Positions 39,001 to 46,599 of a stretch of DNA of 64,000 nucleotides are shown piece after piece. Source of the DNA: Vombatus ursinus (Eukaryota > Chordata > Mammalia > Diprotodontia > Vombatidae). Both the position numbers and the translations under genes were made by a program. The stretch lies in contig NW_020954719.1 in NCBI RefSeq assembly GCF_900497805.2, positions 7,159,729 to 7,223,728 of the forward strand, given 5' to 3'. The notes beneath the pieces were generated by a model, which was given only the letters and a program-made list of their open reading frames with translations, ran no database searches and was not told the origin of the DNA. How positions within the stretch are numbered: position 1 is the first letter of the stretch; each line of letters starts with the position of its first letter.

Positions 39001-42000
39001 GCAACACCATCCTCCCAATCCCCCAGGCTCTCACAACCTGAGAGTCATCCTGGATTCCTCATTATCTCTCACCTCCCATATCCAACCTGTTGCTAATGTT
39101 TGTCGATTTCACCTTTGCAGTGCCTTCTGTCCTCTAACATAGCCACCACTCCAGTGCAGGCCCGCATCACCTCACTCACGGACTATTACAATAGCTAGCC
39201 GATGGGCTGGCCTGCCTCAAGTCTCTCCCCACTCCAATCCAACCTCCATTCAGCCACTAAAGTGATTTTCTTGAAGCAAATAGGTCTGATCATGTCACCC
39301 TCATCCCTCTACTCAAACTCTAGTGGCTACTATCACCTCTAGGATCAAATACAAAATCCTCTGTTTAGCATTCAAAGCACTTCATAACTTAGCCCCCTCC
39401 TACCTTTCCAGTGTTTTTACACCTTACTCCCCCACCAAATACTCTTCCACTTGGTGACCCTGTCCCCCTGGCTGTTCCACGAACAAGACACTCCATCTCC
39501 CATGCCTTGAAAGCTCTCTCTCCTCCACTCTGACTACTGACTTCCCTGTCTTCTTTTAAGTCCCAACTAAAATCCCATCTTCTATAGGAAGGCTTCCCTA
39601 ACCCCTCTTAATTCTAAATGCCTTTCCTCTATTAATTATTTCCTATTTATCCTATATATAGCTTGCTTTGTATAGATTTGTTTGCATATTGTCTCCCAAA
39701 TTAGACTGTAAGCTACTTGAGGACAGGGATTATCTTTTACCATTTTTTGGATCCCTAGCCCTTTGCACAGTGTCTGGCACATGGTAGGAACTTAATGTTT
39801 ACTGACTGACTGACTGATTAATCTATCATCACAAACATCTTCTACATTTTGAGGCTGTTTCTTTTTAACTTCAATTTCTTCCTTCAATTCTATGAATCAT
39901 CCCTGGCAGGCGGAGGGCCAGCATATCAAGTATCTCTATGCTCAGCCTCTTTCTGAGAGGCTTTCTCTTGCCAGAAAAGTGTCTCCCTCTCCTATCTTTC
40001 TTTCTCTTTCTCCCCCCCCCCCCCCCCCCGCTTAACCCGCCCCCCCCCCCAAGGCTGTAAATATAGATAATCATCAGCATAGAGGTGATACTTAGACCCA
40101 TGTGAGTGAATGAGGTCATCAAGAGAAAGAAGGGGCCAAGACAGAACACTGGGGACTCTTACAGTTAGGGGGCTTGTTGTAGATGCTGATCCAGCAAAAG
40201 AGACGGAGAAAGAATAGTCAAAACAGGTAGGAAGAAAATCAAGAGAGAATAGTATCCTAAAAAGGAGAAATACTTACTGTGTGCTGGGCAGTCTGCTAAA
40301 TACTGAGAATACAAAAAAGAAACAAGACAATCCTGGACCTCAAGTTGCTTATTTATATTCCAGAAGAGGAAGATAAAGGACAGCTAGGGTTAGAAAGGGG
40401 GGAAGGGAGTTCAAGAGCACACACACAGCTGCATTGTTTGCAAATGTCTGAAAAATGGGGTGACAGTCTGGTTCTGGGTTAAATAAGATGAAAATTAACC
40501 TACAGGAACCCAGAGTCCTAAAAACAGAATCTACACTCCAGTAGTAGGAAAAGAAATAGGGCCATGGTTTGGAAAAAGGCAAGGAGAAGGCTCTAATATT
40601 AGAGCCCAGTATCCCAGAGGCTATAATCCCATGATTTGTATAGTCCTTTCCACCAACTACTGGCAAATCCTGAGTCCAGAAGACAAGCAGATGATTCACA
40701 AGAGGTCAAGAGTCATACTGCTATAGCCAAAGCTCCTTTCTAGTCAGGAAGGTTATCAGATAGAAGAAATCGGGGGGGGGGGGGGGAGAGGACATTCACT
40801 ACTGTATGGCCTTTACCTCTTGTTCATTTGACTACAATGGGAACTTCATAAGAACTACAGGTGAAGCCCTGGACAGGGAAGAGCTCTTCGAAATAATGCA
40901 GGCAGTGACAAGCTACTTAATTCTCTGAAGATTTGACAGGATGAGCATGGGGGGCTCATATCTGTAAAAGTTGTCTGCATCTCTTCCAGTGATTAGGCCC
41001 AATCAGGAACATCAACATCAAACCCCTTCTCTTTTCACTGCCTGGGTCCTTCCTCCTACCTAATATTAAAAAACTCGCCAAATAAAGATCCCAAGTTTCC
41101 CAAAAGCTGTTTTCAATATTTGGTTTGACAGTGTGAGTGGGAAATCACATAGGTAGGACAGCAGCTACCAAGGACAGGAACGTCTCTGGTGGTGTTTCCT
41201 GTTACTGCTACAGAGGACAGGTGTCCTGCCTGCTTCCCACCCTCTCTAACCCAACATATATGTAGTGTGGATAAACGAGTGGGTGGCCACCTGCCAACAT
41301 TCGGCTTGGACAAGAGGCAAAAAGGCATCTGACATCGCTGGGCTTTGCTGTCTACTCTTTCCATTGCTCTTCACAGGAAGTTAGGGAATACAGAGCTGGC
41401 AACAGTCCTACTCTAGTCTCCCCTCAGGCCCCAAGTGTGCCCCTTCTCCCCACATATTTGAAGAAAAGCCCAGAATGATCTGAGGCTTGTTACAAATGCT
41501 AAGGATAATAGAAATGATTTTTAGCTTTGTTGGAGGGCAAAGAAAATGAGCCTTCAAAGAGGGAATGGGATGGCTATTCAGGGTGGATAGGACAATAATA
41601 ATGTGTAAAACAGACAAGCATGAAGTCCAAAGGAGGTGACTAGGATGATGGAGGGCCTCACATGTGAGGATCTGATGAAAGAACTGTGAGTGATTAGCCT
41701 GGGAAAGATAAGGTTTGGAAGATGTGGAACATTTTACCTGTCTTCAGCACTTTAACAGCTACCTTATAGAATGAGGATTAGACTGTGAGTTGTCCCCAGA
41801 GGGAAGAAGCAGGAGCTGTAACAGGCTGAAGTCACAGAGAGGCAAATTTCAGCTTGATATAACAGAAAACTTCCTAACAATTAAGAGCTGTTCAAAAATG
41901 GAACCTTGGGAAATAGTGAGCTCCCCCTTTCTGAAGGTCATCAAGCAGGAGGCCCAACGATCTCTTAAGGGTGTTACAGAGGGATTCTACTCAGGTCAAT

Positions 42001-45000
42001 GGCCTCAGACCAAATGGCCTTTCTAGTCTAAGGCTGATTCCTAAATGAGGCTAAGAGTTTGTTCTTGGTCTCTATTTTCTCTCCCTATCTTCAGCTCCAC
42101 CCCAGGGTTAACTGTTATACATCCTTCCCAATCTAGACTCCCATTAGTTCTGACCCAGTAAAGCTGTGCACTTTTCCACCTCACCCTCACTAAAACAATC
42201 ACTCTGTGCATTCTCATTATTTCCAGGCTCCCTCTCCTATCTTCTCATGGGCTTGAGAAGCCCAAACTTAGCTCAGTGCCCACGTACCAATCCAATGATT
42301 TAACAGAACAGAGTCTAGAAGCCTAGAAGCCAGAGCCTCTCCCCACTCTGGAGGGAGAGTTTTCCTGGGTCTGAAATATAACCTCGCTTTAGGAGGGTTA
42401 GCTCTGTCAAATAGGGGATCTGCTTTCTCAGAATCCTCCTGGAGCACACACAGCCCTTAGGTTTCTAGGCCCTGAATAGCCAAGAGCTAGGCCACAGCTT
42501 CCAGCCCAGTGGAAATGAACTTTCCCTGAGGCTTCTCTGGATTTCCCTTGACTCAAGCCTTGCCTCCACCCCACAGGAAAAACTTCAGTCTCTGTTGCTG
42601 TGGGAATTTTTTAAACACAAAGCTACAGGAAGAAGACCCCAAGAAAGGCCTCAGCTTGCCAGTATTATCTAGTCATCAGCTGGCAGAGCTGACGGGGAAA
42701 GAAGCCAGAAAATGAACAGCCTGTAACCATAAGGAGTCCAGAGCAAAAAACCATGACAGGAACAGGCCCATTCTTCCGTGCAGAGGTTGGAGGAGGGATT
42801 GATGAGCCAGTTCTAAGTGAACAATAACATTCATCCACCTGCAACAGCCAGCCCTGCTTGTGGACAATGAGGACCAGTCCAACTTACCCAATGTAATTAG
42901 TCCGAAGAGAGATCTCTAGCTCCCTCAGCACTTTGGTCGACTCTTGGACTCTCCTCCTGAACTTCTACAAACATCAAATTCTCAGTCATTCCCAGAGAAC
43001 CTCACCCTAAATTTGTAGAACAAAAGCAATGCAGGAAGCACAGCATTCCAGGGCTACAGCTTAAGGTGATTCTTAAAATATAAGAGCATTTCAATTCCTC
43101 TTCCTTAGAGGCAGATCAATCCCCCGCAATCCCACCCCCATTTCTAAATGAAAATGTTCTTTTAACTGTATAAGATCACTGGGGGCACAAAAACTAAAAC
43201 CCAAAACTCCGCATAAAAAGTACATCACCTTCCGCGTCACACTGGGGTCCAGGAAGCTCTGCAGTTTCTGGATATAAGTGTGAGGAGGATTCTTCACCTG
43301 AAACCGCTCCTGCAAGGGCAGCGCACAACACAGCAGTCACAGTATTCATTGTGGGAATCATCACTCATATTCCCCATTCTCTAGTCTTCTTCCTCTCCCT
43401 TTCTCATGCCACATTTGCCCTAAAATGTTGTTTCCCCTTTCCCATCGATATACCCCTTTATGCAAACTGTTCATGCTATTGCAGAAGACGAGCCTCTGAA
43501 AGCCTTTTTCATCCTTGATCTCTAACACTGAGGTGCCAAACCAAAAACATTAAGACATTTGTCTAGTACAATTCTCTACACACATGGGAGCTCAATCAAC
43601 ATTGCTGAGTGACTGACAATAAAGTTTGTATGAATTCCTAATGTTTTCAAGGCCAGCCTATATCTGAGGGACAGAGAAAAACGGGGCTTAGTTTGCAAAT
43701 ATCTCATCTCCTGAACCAGCCTTCCAGGTTCTGAAACCTGAGGAAGGAGCCTGATCTTCTTATTTTGAGGATCCAAGGAGGGACTATACCTGCCACTACA
43801 TCTCTCCTTTGCTTAGTTTCATATGATCGATCGATCGATCTATCGATCTCACTTTATGTTGTACTTCAAAGCTCAGAAAGTGCTTTCCACACCACATCTC
43901 TGTTCAGTAGGTTATGGAGTATTCTTACCCCTTTCTGGAAGTCATTTATAAGTCATTTGTTCCAATTTCCTCCTTCTGGTGGTTCCTCCTATTGGTTCTA
44001 ATTCTTCCTTACAACATGACTAATGTGAAAATATTTTTAATAGGAACGTGTATGTACAGCCTATATCAGATTGTGCACTGTCTTGAGGAGGGAGGTGGGA
44101 AGGGAGGGGAGAAAAATTTAAAACTTAAATGCTTAAATCAAAATAAATTAATAAAAAAAAATGAAAAAAAAAAGTCATTTGTTCCAAGTCACCCACAGGT
44201 AGTAAAAATGAGAGCCAGAATTTGGACCCAAGTCTCCCGATTCTGAGTATTGTGCTTAGAACACAGTGCTTCCTCATATACATGTCAAAGAAATCCCAAA
44301 TGACTAAGGAGAAATAACACCTTCTAGAAGGCAACTGCAAAAATCATATTCTCACACTATTCAGTACTAGTCAAATCCTTAACAATCTTGGACAAATTTG
44401 GGTCTCCTCACTATGAAATGTGAAGAACTAGGAAAGAACAATGAAGATAATTAGCATTAGAAAAAAAGGACTTATAACTATGAGAAATGTGTAAAAGAAC
44501 TGAGCTTATTTGAACTGGAGATAATTAACACTGAGGAATAGCCATTCAGTAAGGAAGGGAATCATGACCAGGTTTTCTCCATATTTCCTCAGAGCAGAAG
44601 AAATTGATTTTTAACCAAAGCACAGGGCTAACCCTGTCATAAAGAATTTCTGGACCTGGAAGGTGCTAAGACACAGAGGCAGGAGACTTGACAGGGCATA
44701 AAGAATATTCCCTATATCAGAGAGGTTAACAATTAGACCTAGCAAAAGTCATAGATAATACTGCCTGAAGGCAGAGTAAGGGATAAAATACCATTTGGAA
44801 GATCCTGTCAATTCCAAGGAGTCAGTTATGAGTCAAACCCTATTCCCCTACCTTGGAAAAGACTCAGGAGTTGGCTCTGACCTAGGAATTCCCTGTGCTA
44901 CCAACCTGAGTGTTGTGTTATTTTAGCTGAAAAAGTTCAATCTGTCTAGACCTGACTATATTCCTTGCCTCCAATAAATTGCCCCCTAGGTCACTGCTTT

Positions 45001-45322
45001 TCTGGAGAAATCAAGAAAAACAGAAGTCGCTGTGGAAACTGAAAAGCAATTTTGCCACTTGGCTAGACTCCTATCCTAAGTGTCCTACTCGAACATGAAT
45101 GATATGCTCCAGAAGCTAGGTCAAGTAATGTCTGATGTTTCAGGAATGGATTCTTCAAGGGACTGGAGCAGCAAACCTGCCTGGCTGGCACATGTGATGC
45201 TCCTTTCCTCTCTTTCCTGTTTTTGCTGACCCCAGTACCTGATCACAGATGAGGTCCCACTTCTTCTCATTGTCATACTGTCTTAAGAGACGGGCCTTGT
45301 CTGGAGGCAGATTCATGGAGCT
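14997..45322 (-). CDS. FMNL3: FMNL3, formin-like protein 3 (exons 2-26)
   Basis: Diaphanous-related formin. FH2 dimers nucleate and bundle linear actin filaments, FH1 feeds profilin-actin, and the N-terminal GBD/FH3 binds Rho-family GTPase and folds back on the C-terminal DAD for autoinhibition. FMNL proteins act at the plasma membrane and filopodia. I recognise 25 coding exons, all GT-AG, joining in frame to 986 codons plus TAG. Numbering assumes the 42-residue exon 1 of human, which is outside the window and would hold the N-myristoylated Gly2: GBD/FH3 about 43-400; coiled coil about 385-465 ([27 protein letters not shown]); FH1 about 508-549; FH2 558-960 starting [22 protein letters not shown] about 972-998 ([26 protein letters not shown]); tail ...[10 protein letters not shown]. 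The total of 1028 equals human FMNL3. The tail and the cassette exon separate it from FMNL1 and FMNL2. Confidence 0.97.
15271..15394 (-). CDS. FMNL3: FMNL3 exon 25 (DAD)
   Basis: 124 nt, residues 958-998. [11 protein letters not shown], then the DAD core with its RRRQ basic patch and TIEDIIT. Donor GTGAGA. Confidence 0.97.
15540..15662 (+). mobile_element. MIR-like fragment
   Basis: GACCCAAGGCAGGTTACTTAAA, TCTCTGGGCCTCA and GGTCCCTTGTAGCTCCAGCT are diverged core and tail. Confidence 0.5.
15842..15934 (-). CDS. FMNL3: FMNL3 exon 24
   Basis: 93 nt, phase 0, residues 927-957. Charged helix [20 protein letters not shown] leading out of FH2. Donor GTGGGT. Confidence 0.96.
16253..16354 (-). CDS. 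FMNL3: FMNL3 exon 23 (FH2)
   Basis: 102 nt, phase 0, residues 893-926. [20 protein letters not shown] then [14 protein letters not shown]. Donor GTATGG. Confidence 0.97.
16496..16722 (+). mobile_element. MIR-family SINE
   Basis: Near-complete body: TTCAAATC B-box, CTGGGCAAGTCATTTAACC core, TCATCTGTAAAATGGGGATA, CACAGTGCCTGG and the TATAAATGTTAG tail. Confidence 0.85.
16966..17126 (-). CDS. FMNL3: FMNL3 exon 22 (FH2)
   Basis: 161 nt, residues 839-892. [20 protein letters not shown] to LQRDARTAE. Donor GTGGGG. Confidence 0.97.
17285..17650 (+). mobile_element. L2-clade LINE fragment (RT region)
   Basis: AACTGCTCTCTCCAAAGTTACC and CTTCTCTGCAGCCTT resemble L2 reverse-transcriptase coding sequence. 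The same block occurs at about 38470 in the longer L2. Confidence 0.7.
17700..18180 (+). mobile_element. CR1/L3-like LINE fragment
   Basis: ACTTTGACCACATCTGGAGT and a following GTCTGGGGCACTATATTT match the L3 3' region (a CCACATCTGGAGTATTGTGT-type motif), diverged. Confidence 0.55.
18690..18835 (-). mobile_element. MIR-like SINE, reverse
   Basis: AAAATGACTTGCTCACGGTCAC, then GACTCCAAACCTAGTGCGCTTTCC, the reverse complement of a MIR. Confidence 0.6.
19323..19452 (-). CDS. FMNL3: FMNL3 exon 21 (FH2)
   Basis: 130 nt, residues 796-838. [20 protein letters not shown] to HFVEKAAA. Acceptor CTATAG, donor GTGAGA. Confidence 0.97.
19607..19687 (-). CDS. FMNL3: FMNL3 exon 20 (FH2)
   Basis: 81 nt, phase 0, residues 769-795. 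[20 protein letters not shown], carrying the FH2 signature GNYMN and GAVYGFKL. Donor GTAAGG. Confidence 0.98.
19816..19884 (-). CDS. FMNL3: FMNL3 exon 19 (FH2)
   Basis: 69 nt, phase 0, residues 746-768, [23 protein letters not shown]. Donor GTAGGC. Confidence 0.97.
20046..20280 (-). CDS. FMNL3: FMNL3 exon 18 (FH2)
   Basis: 235 nt, residues 667-745, from [20 protein letters not shown] to [12 protein letters not shown]. Helical core of the FH2 knob. Donor GTACCA. Confidence 0.97.
20692..20894 (-). CDS. FMNL3: FMNL3 exon 17 (FH2)
   Basis: 203 nt, residues 600-666. [20 protein letters not shown], then [21 protein letters not shown] few changes from human lie in the linker between. Donor GTAGGC. 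Confidence 0.97.
21117..21241 (-). CDS. FMNL3: FMNL3 exon 16 (FH2 lasso)
   Basis: 125 nt, residues 558-599. [20 protein letters not shown] holds the FH2 lasso Trp, followed by [14 protein letters not shown]. The acceptor at 21242 lies only 53 nt from a SINE. Confidence 0.98.
21294..21515 (+). mobile_element. Composite SINE (tRNA-type head, RTE-like tail)
   Basis: GGGGCAGCTAGGTGGCTCGG head, GACTGG-less core with CTTGGGCAAG, then a tail GGAGAAGGAAATGGCAAACC and TTTGCCAAGAAAACCC like BovB/RTE 3' ends. Flanked by a perfect 11-bp direct repeat AAAGCCATTTT (21283-21293 and 21516-21526). Confidence 0.85.
21605..21673 (-). CDS. FMNL3: FMNL3 exon 15 (FH1/FH2 junction)
   Basis: 69 nt, residues 535-557. 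[20 protein letters not shown] then GLS. Acceptor TTAG, donor GTAAGA. Confidence 0.96.
21780..22075 (-). mobile_element. CR1/L3-like LINE fragment, reverse
   Basis: GGAAGTTTTTCCTTGTCTCTAG and TTCTTCAGCCTTTCCTCACA fit the reverse complement of the CR1/L3 3' part. Confidence 0.55.
22163..22439 (-). CDS. FMNL3: FMNL3 exon 14 (coiled coil end and FH1)
   Basis: 277 nt, residues 443-534. [20 protein letters not shown] is the last of the coiled coil. It is followed by a variable acidic linker and the FH1 core [21 protein letters not shown]1 is shorter in Pro runs than in mDia formins, as usual for FMNL proteins. Confidence 0.96.
22868..22990 (+). mobile_element. MIR-like fragment
   Basis: GGAAAGAGCTCTAGGTTGAG, GGGGTTCAACCC B-box-like and CTCTGGGCCTTGA, strongly diverged. 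Confidence 0.4.
23131..23232 (-). CDS. FMNL3: FMNL3 exon 13 (coiled coil)
   Basis: 102 nt, phase 0, residues 409-442, [20 protein letters not shown] then [14 protein letters not shown]. Donor GTATTG. Confidence 0.97.
23706..23814 (+). mobile_element. Marsupial tRNA-type SINE, 5'-truncated
   Basis: GGAAGACCTGAGTTCAAATC, ACTTACTAGCTGTGTGACCC, TTGCCTCAC and an A-run. The head is missing. Confidence 0.85.
23883..24032 (-). CDS. FMNL3: FMNL3 exon 12
   Basis: 150 nt, phase 0, residues 359-408, [20 protein letters not shown] to [11 protein letters not shown], end of FH3/dimerisation helices. Donor GTAAGT. Confidence 0.97.
24090..24790 (-). mobile_element. Purine-rich old LINE remnant, probably L2 reverse
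   Basis: Purine-rich on the + strand, with an even drift of short L2-like blocks but no clear diagnostic motif. Classification is tentative. Confidence 0.35.
24810..25125 (+). mobile_element. L2-clade LINE 3' end
   Basis: ACATGAGCTCCGTGAGGGCAGAG ACTGTCTG and GTGCTAAGCACTGTG match the L2 3' UTR signature. Confidence 0.65.
25130..26035 (-). mobile_element. Purine-rich old LINE remnant, probably L2 reverse
   Basis: Same character as 24090-24790; includes an 11-G run (25725-25735). Tentative. Confidence 0.35.
26050..26160 (+). mobile_element. MIR-family SINE 3' part
   Basis: CACTCACCTCCCAGGGTTAT, AACACTTAGCACAGTGCCTG, GGCACTTAAGAAATGCTTG. Confidence 0.65.
26369..26479 (-). CDS. FMNL3: FMNL3 exon 11 (FH3)
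   Basis: 111 nt, phase 0, residues 322-358, [20 protein letters not shown] to KLGLEEFLQ. Donor GTGAGC. Confidence 0.98.
26628..26760 (+). mobile_element. MIR-family SINE 3' part
   Basis: CCTCATCTATAAAATGGGAA, GTTGTTGTGAGGATCAAATG and the TTTACAAAGCTTAGA tail. Confidence 0.65.
26984..29330 (+). mobile_element. Decayed class I endogenous retrovirus copied from RNA
   Basis: Fossil of about 2.35 kb. The left end is an R-U5 piece (about 26984-27166) without U3, followed by a primer-binding site at 27170-27187 that matches 16 of 18 bases of the tRNA-Ile type (TGGTGGGCCATACGGGGA). Near the right are a polypurine tract (28798-28807), a U3 starting TGATGAGG at 28808, a TATATAAG box (29155-29162), and an R that ends 17 bases after AATAAA (29287-29292) in an A-run with no U5. 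Short near-identical repeats (AAAG-AAAACTG) flank the whole. This layout is that of viral RNA reverse-transcribed by LINE machinery, as described for processed HERV-W copies. The interior is far shorter than a virus and clearly broken many times over. About ten differences in about 90 bp between the two R copies point to an old insertion. ERV1/HERV-I-like grouping is inferred from the primer site. Confidence 0.7.
29690..29810 (-). mobile_element. L2-like 3' end, reverse
   Basis: GTGCTACACTAAGTGCTACA then a GATCCTTCTAAATGTTTATG block resembles the reverse complement of the L2 3' end. Weak. Confidence 0.35.
29869..29943 (-). CDS. FMNL3: FMNL3 exon 10 (FH3)
   Basis: 75 nt, phase 0, residues 297-321, [20 protein letters not shown] then NIDFM. 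Donor GTGAGG. Confidence 0.97.
30468..30561 (-). CDS. FMNL3: FMNL3 exon 9 (FH3), weak donor
   Basis: 94 nt, residues 265-296, [20 protein letters not shown] to AAFDNFKE. The donor is GAG|GTCAGC, with C at +3, weaker than its neighbours. Confidence 0.96.
30877..30953 (-). CDS. FMNL3: FMNL3 exon 8 (FH3)
   Basis: 77 nt, residues 240-264, [20 protein letters not shown] then NNKNP. Acceptor CTGCAG, donor GTGAGA. Confidence 0.97.
31323..31431 (-). CDS. FMNL3: FMNL3 exon 7 (GBD/FH3)
   Basis: 109 nt, residues 203-239, [20 protein letters not shown] to AIMNYQ. It starts with G, as does the cassette exon before it, so cassette skipping keeps the frame. Confidence 0.97.
31490..31770 (-). mobile_element. 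CR1/L3-like LINE fragment, reverse
   Basis: AGGCAGCCCATTCCACTTTT, CTAGGAAGTACTTCCTG and CTTTGCACCTTATACCC fit the reverse strand of a CR1/L3 3' region. Confidence 0.55.
33254..33409 (-). CDS. FMNL3: FMNL3 exon 6, in-frame cassette exon
   Basis: 156 nt (52 codons), residues 151-202, [20 protein letters not shown] then [20 protein letters not shown] and SARQSVL. Human FMNL3 isoforms differ by this segment. Both ends split codons after base 2, and skipping would join ...SVM to YSTLPG. Confidence 0.95.
33610..33770 (+). mobile_element. MIR-family SINE
   Basis: CCTTGGGCAAGTCACCCAAC, TCTAATCTGTAAAATGAGG and a GACTAGATGGTGTCTGA tail. Confidence 0.65.
34050..34302 (+). mobile_element. Composite SINE (tRNA-type head, RTE-like tail)
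   Basis: GGCTAGGTGGTGCAGTGGAT, GGGTAAGTCACTTAACCCC, then GGAAAGGAAATGGCAATTCA and CCCCAAATGGGGTCACGAAG. Flanked by GTCACAAT direct repeats. Confidence 0.88.
34738..34900 (+). mobile_element. MIR-family SINE 3' part
   Basis: GGTTTCTTCATCGGCAAAAT, CCTCACAGGGTTATTGTGGG, AGCACTTTGCAAACCTTAAA. Confidence 0.7.
35499..35582 (-). CDS. FMNL3: FMNL3 exon 5 (GBD)
   Basis: 84 nt, residues 124-150, [20 protein letters not shown] then SFAQCSV. Donor GTGAGT, acceptor CTGCAG. Confidence 0.97.
35773..35960 (+). mobile_element. hAT-like non-autonomous DNA transposon fragment
   Basis: Starts CAGTGATGTCAAACTCAAA and contains ATTTTGTTAAATATTTCCCAA. The same order recurs at 60905-61095. The CAGTG...GTCAAAC end looks like a hAT terminal repeat. 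The right end is poor. Confidence 0.45.
35961..37395 (-). other. FMNL3: FMNL3 intron 4, unique part
   Basis: No exon, repeat or RNA gene recognised. Confidence 0.5.
37398..39822 (+). mobile_element. L2-clade LINE, about 2.4 kb, 5'-truncated
   Basis: Runs from the endonuclease end (GGGGACTTCAACATACATAC, the GDFN motif) through reverse transcriptase to a normal L2 3' end (ACTTGAGGACAGGGATTATC, CACAGTGTCTGGCACATGGT, then GACT repeats). The RT active-site motif YADD is encoded at 38811-38822. Interrupted by stops and frameshifts, so dead; fragments up to 207 codons are still open. Confidence 0.88.
40012..40050 (+). repeat. C-rich homopolymer tract
   Basis: 18 C at 40012-40029, then 11 C at 40040-40050. 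Confidence 0.95.
40051..40400 (-). mobile_element. L2-clade LINE fragment, reverse
   Basis: GATAATCATCAGCATAGAGG is the reverse complement of the YADD region. The AGAACACTGGGGACTCTTAC and TGTGCTGGGCAGTCTGCTAA blocks follow L2 order on the opposite strand, with part missing between them. Confidence 0.65.
40401..41630 (-). other. FMNL3: FMNL3 intron 4, unique part with G tract
   Basis: A 15-G run at 40772-40786. I recognise nothing else in it. Confidence 0.5.
41640..42040 (+). mobile_element. CR1/L3-like LINE 3' region
   Basis: GAGTTGTCCCCAGAGGGAAG, ACTTCCTAACAATTAAGAGCTG and ATGGCCTTTCTAGTCTAAGG follow the order of the mammalian CR1/L3 3' end. Confidence 0.65.
42041..42887 (-). other. FMNL3: FMNL3 intron 4, right end
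   Basis: Unique sequence up to the donor of exon 4. No repeat or gene recognised. Confidence 0.5.
42888..42964 (-). CDS. FMNL3: FMNL3 exon 4 (GBD)
   Basis: 77 nt, residues 98-122, [20 protein letters not shown] then RTNYI. Acceptor TTGTAG, donor GTAAGT. Confidence 0.97.
43229..43309 (-). CDS. FMNL3: FMNL3 exon 3 (GBD)
   Basis: 81 nt, phase 0, residues 71-97, [20 protein letters not shown] then DPSVTRK. Acceptor TTGCAG, donor GTGATG. Confidence 0.97.
43825..43848 (+). repeat. (GATC)n microsatellite
   Basis: Four GATC units, one variant ATCT unit, then another GATC. Confidence 0.9.
43966..44171 (+). mobile_element. L1 3' end, 5'-truncated, perfect target-site duplication
   Basis: TTCCTTACAACATGACTAAT, AGCCTATATCAGATTG, a GGGAGG run and an AATAAA-like A-rich tail. 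A perfect 16-bp repeat AAGTCATTTGTTCCAA flanks it (43950-43965 and 44172-44187). Confidence 0.9.
44188..44275 (-). mobile_element. MIR-like SINE, reverse
   Basis: AGTCACCCACAGGTAGTAAA, CCCAAGTCTCCCGATTCTGA and ACACAGTGCTTCC. The L1 above sits at its edge. Confidence 0.55.
44380..44830 (+). mobile_element. Possible CR1/L3-like remnant
   Basis: AACTGAGCTTATTTGAACTGGAG and TTAACACTGAGGAATAG recall L3 order, but similarity is faint. Confidence 0.3.
45239..45322 (-). CDS. FMNL3: FMNL3 exon 2 (GBD)
   Basis: 84 nt, phase 0, residues 43-70, [20 protein letters not shown] then KWDLICDQ. Acceptor TTTTTTCAG, donor GTACTG. The preceding exon with ...ELEERFALVL was not found to its right. Confidence 0.95.
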
Positions 45323-46199
45323 CTGAAAAAAAAAGAAATGAGTCCGCGATTGTTAAGGCACAATAACTGGATGGAAAACAGACCACACCACCTGTTTTGT
45401 GTTCCTGGGTCCCTTGACTTTGCCTCACTGCACTCTGGGGGATGGGAGTGGGGCAAGCAGAAGAAGAAGGTCCGTGAACCTGTCATTTTTCACTAGTACA
45501 GGGAACTAATGGAGAGGAAACCCCCTCTATCAATGCAGCCTGACAGCTCTTCTCCAAGTCTTGGAGTCTTGAGTCTTGGAAAGTTGCCTGAGAGCGTCAG
45601 GGACGTCCCAGGTCACACATCCAGAATGTAGCAGATAAGAGATTTCTGACTCTAAGGCAGCCTTCTCTACCATGCGATGCTATCTGCAAAGACATTTCAC
45701 TAACAAAAGAGAGAGGCCCAAATAATCTAAGCTTCAAAGGCTAGAAAGGTCTGATGAACTGCTGTCTATTTTCTACTACTTTCCCCTTTTTCCTGTTAGG
45801 TCTTCTTGGTAGGCTTTAGGGGAGAAAAGGGGAAAGAGTCATGTGGAGTAAAACGATCTGGCTGCCCATGCCCTGAGCTTCCAGAAATCATACTAGGTCT
45901 AAGGATTTCTGTAAACTAACTTTCTCTATTGGAAAAGTAACTCCAGTCCCCCACTTCACTTTTGCCTACATTCCCTTGCTAATTGTCTGTACTCCACTTT
46001 GGGTCATTTCTGCTCCAGATCAGACCCCCTCTGCTTGGAAGTCTCATTTGGCACTAGACATGCATTAAGGTGCCCTAACAGTTCTGTTCTCCTTCAGTCA
46101 ACTAGAAACTCCTAATTGCCATTTTCCTCAAGTAGGTGTTTCCTGTATCAATGAAATCATGAGTTCAGTCCCTACCCCATACTAATTGTTAACATAAAG

Positions 46200-46500
46200 C
46201 ACATGTGCTAATTTTATTAATTTGGCACCAACATTCCCTTGTATTTGACCCAAATTTTGTTGTCTTTATGTTATGGTTGTCATTGTTCTTTTAGTTCTCC
46301 TTTATTCATCCTCTTCACTTCTTACAAGTCTTTCCATGTTTCTCTGAATTCTTCATACTCATTATTCCTTACAGACTATTACAACCACACAGTACGATTT
46401 GTTCAGTCTTTCCCTAATTGTTGGACATACACTGTTACCACAAATGATGCTATCAATATTCTTGTCCATTTTGGTGTTTTTCCTTGTCACTGACTTCCTT
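46200..46500 (-). mobile_element. Old L1 remnant, reverse
   Basis: TTCCATGTTTCTCTGAATTC and a TTACAGACTATTACAACCA block are the reverse strand of the L1 AAGAAATGATGAA-type 3' coding region. Confidence 0.5.
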
Positions 46501-46599
46501 GGGACCATATCTTTATTTTCCCTATATATTTATATTCAGAGAGTCCCCAATTTTACAAATTAGTTCTTGCCTATCTAATCAATTATACCCCGTTGCTGC

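Noticed and set aside
43825-43848. Short regular repeats as a possible array
   Set aside because: A plain tetranucleotide GATC run without spacers; not CRISPR-like, and this is a vertebrate genome.
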